A DNA stretch of 64,000 bases from Erinaceus europaeus. Its lineage: Eukaryota; Chordata; Mammalia; Eulipotyphla; Erinaceidae. The stretch is taken from NCBI RefSeq assembly GCF_950295315.1, contig NC_080164.1, positions 110,132,447 to 110,196,446 on the forward strand, given 5' to 3'. Made by a program: the position numbers and the translations under genes. How positions within the stretch are numbered: the first letter of the stretch is position 1; each line of letters starts with the position of its first letter. The notes under the pieces were generated by a model. It ran no database searches. It was not told where the DNA came from and saw only the letters and a program-made list of their open reading frames with translations. Shown here piece by piece: positions 63,916 through 64,000 of the stretch.

Positions 63916-64000
63916 GGGCTGGGCTGTGGTGCACCAGATACAGTGCAAGGGCTAGCGCAAGGATCCTGGTTCGAGCCTCCAAATCCCCACATACAGGAGT
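63916..64000 (+). mobile_element. SINE-A, cut by window end
   Basis: Head GGGGGCTGGGCTGTGGTGC, GGTTCGAGCCTCC. The sequence ends inside the element. Confidence 0.85.

Overview
The window is mammalian nuclear DNA with no protein-coding gene that I can support. It is AT-rich and intron- or gene-desert-like, and well over half of it is interspersed repeats. The repeats point to a hedgehog (Erinaceidae, Erinaceus-like). The commonest SINE has a tRNA-like head (A box near TAGCGCAGCGGG, B box GGTTCGA), a pyrimidine-rich body ending TCTCTCTGTCCTATCCAA, and a CAA/AATAA-rich tail, as I recall from hedgehog sequence. This assignment is from memory and was not searched.

SINE names used here are my own. 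SINE-A is the family just described. It has a short form ending GGGAATAAATAAATA and a long form that adds a segment from ATGGCCTCCAGGAGC to CCTGGAGGC before the poly-A. SINE-B is related but has a GGTGGTGGCGCACCTGGTTGAG head and ends TATCCAATAAATAAATAAA. SINE-C is short: GGAGATAGCATAATGGTTATG head, then a GAGCTGAGCAGTGCTCTGG block. SINE-D is short: GCAGTTGGATAAAGC head and an ATCACTCTGG block. SINE-E stands for older, divergent tRNA-type copies with GGAAATAGCTCA-like heads. Many copies keep exact target-site duplications (TSDs), which are given below.

LINE-1 is the other main component. The largest piece (about 51.69-57.51 kb, plus strand) has a 5' UTR-like start, a large gap, then reverse transcriptase onward and a very long 3' UTR of about 2.1 kb. 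A second L1 (10.11-12.48 kb) has a different 5' UTR, the ORF1 N-terminus and an ORF2 endonuclease/RT-start remnant. A third (1.88-2.75 kb) is only 5' UTR joined to 3' UTR, yet is flanked by a TSD. Further 3' UTR pieces lie at 8.3-10.1, 26.3-27.4, 41.25-43.67 and 47.6-48.1 kb, with antisense pieces at 13.75, 27.8, 40.3, 43.85 and 61.8 kb. All open reading frames longer than about 100 codons are L1 fragments, translated microsatellites or shadows of SINEs.

Two solo LTRs of about 440 bp lie on the minus strand at 6122-6563 and 50557-51001. Each has TG...CA ends, a TATA-like box, an AATAAA signal and an exact 6-bp TSD, which suggests class II (ERVK-like) endogenous retroviruses.

Regions without recognisable repeats are 15.3-17.0, 17.2-18.1, 30.9-31.9, 36.3-38.5, 44.2-45.7 and 62.0-63.8 kb. 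I see no exon-like ORF, tRNA, rRNA, CRISPR array or CpG-island promoter there. I found no new functional system. The points of interest are transposon biology: internally deleted L1, modular 3' UTRs, SINE 3' transduction, repeated use of one insertion site, and two hairpin-forming inverted repeats.
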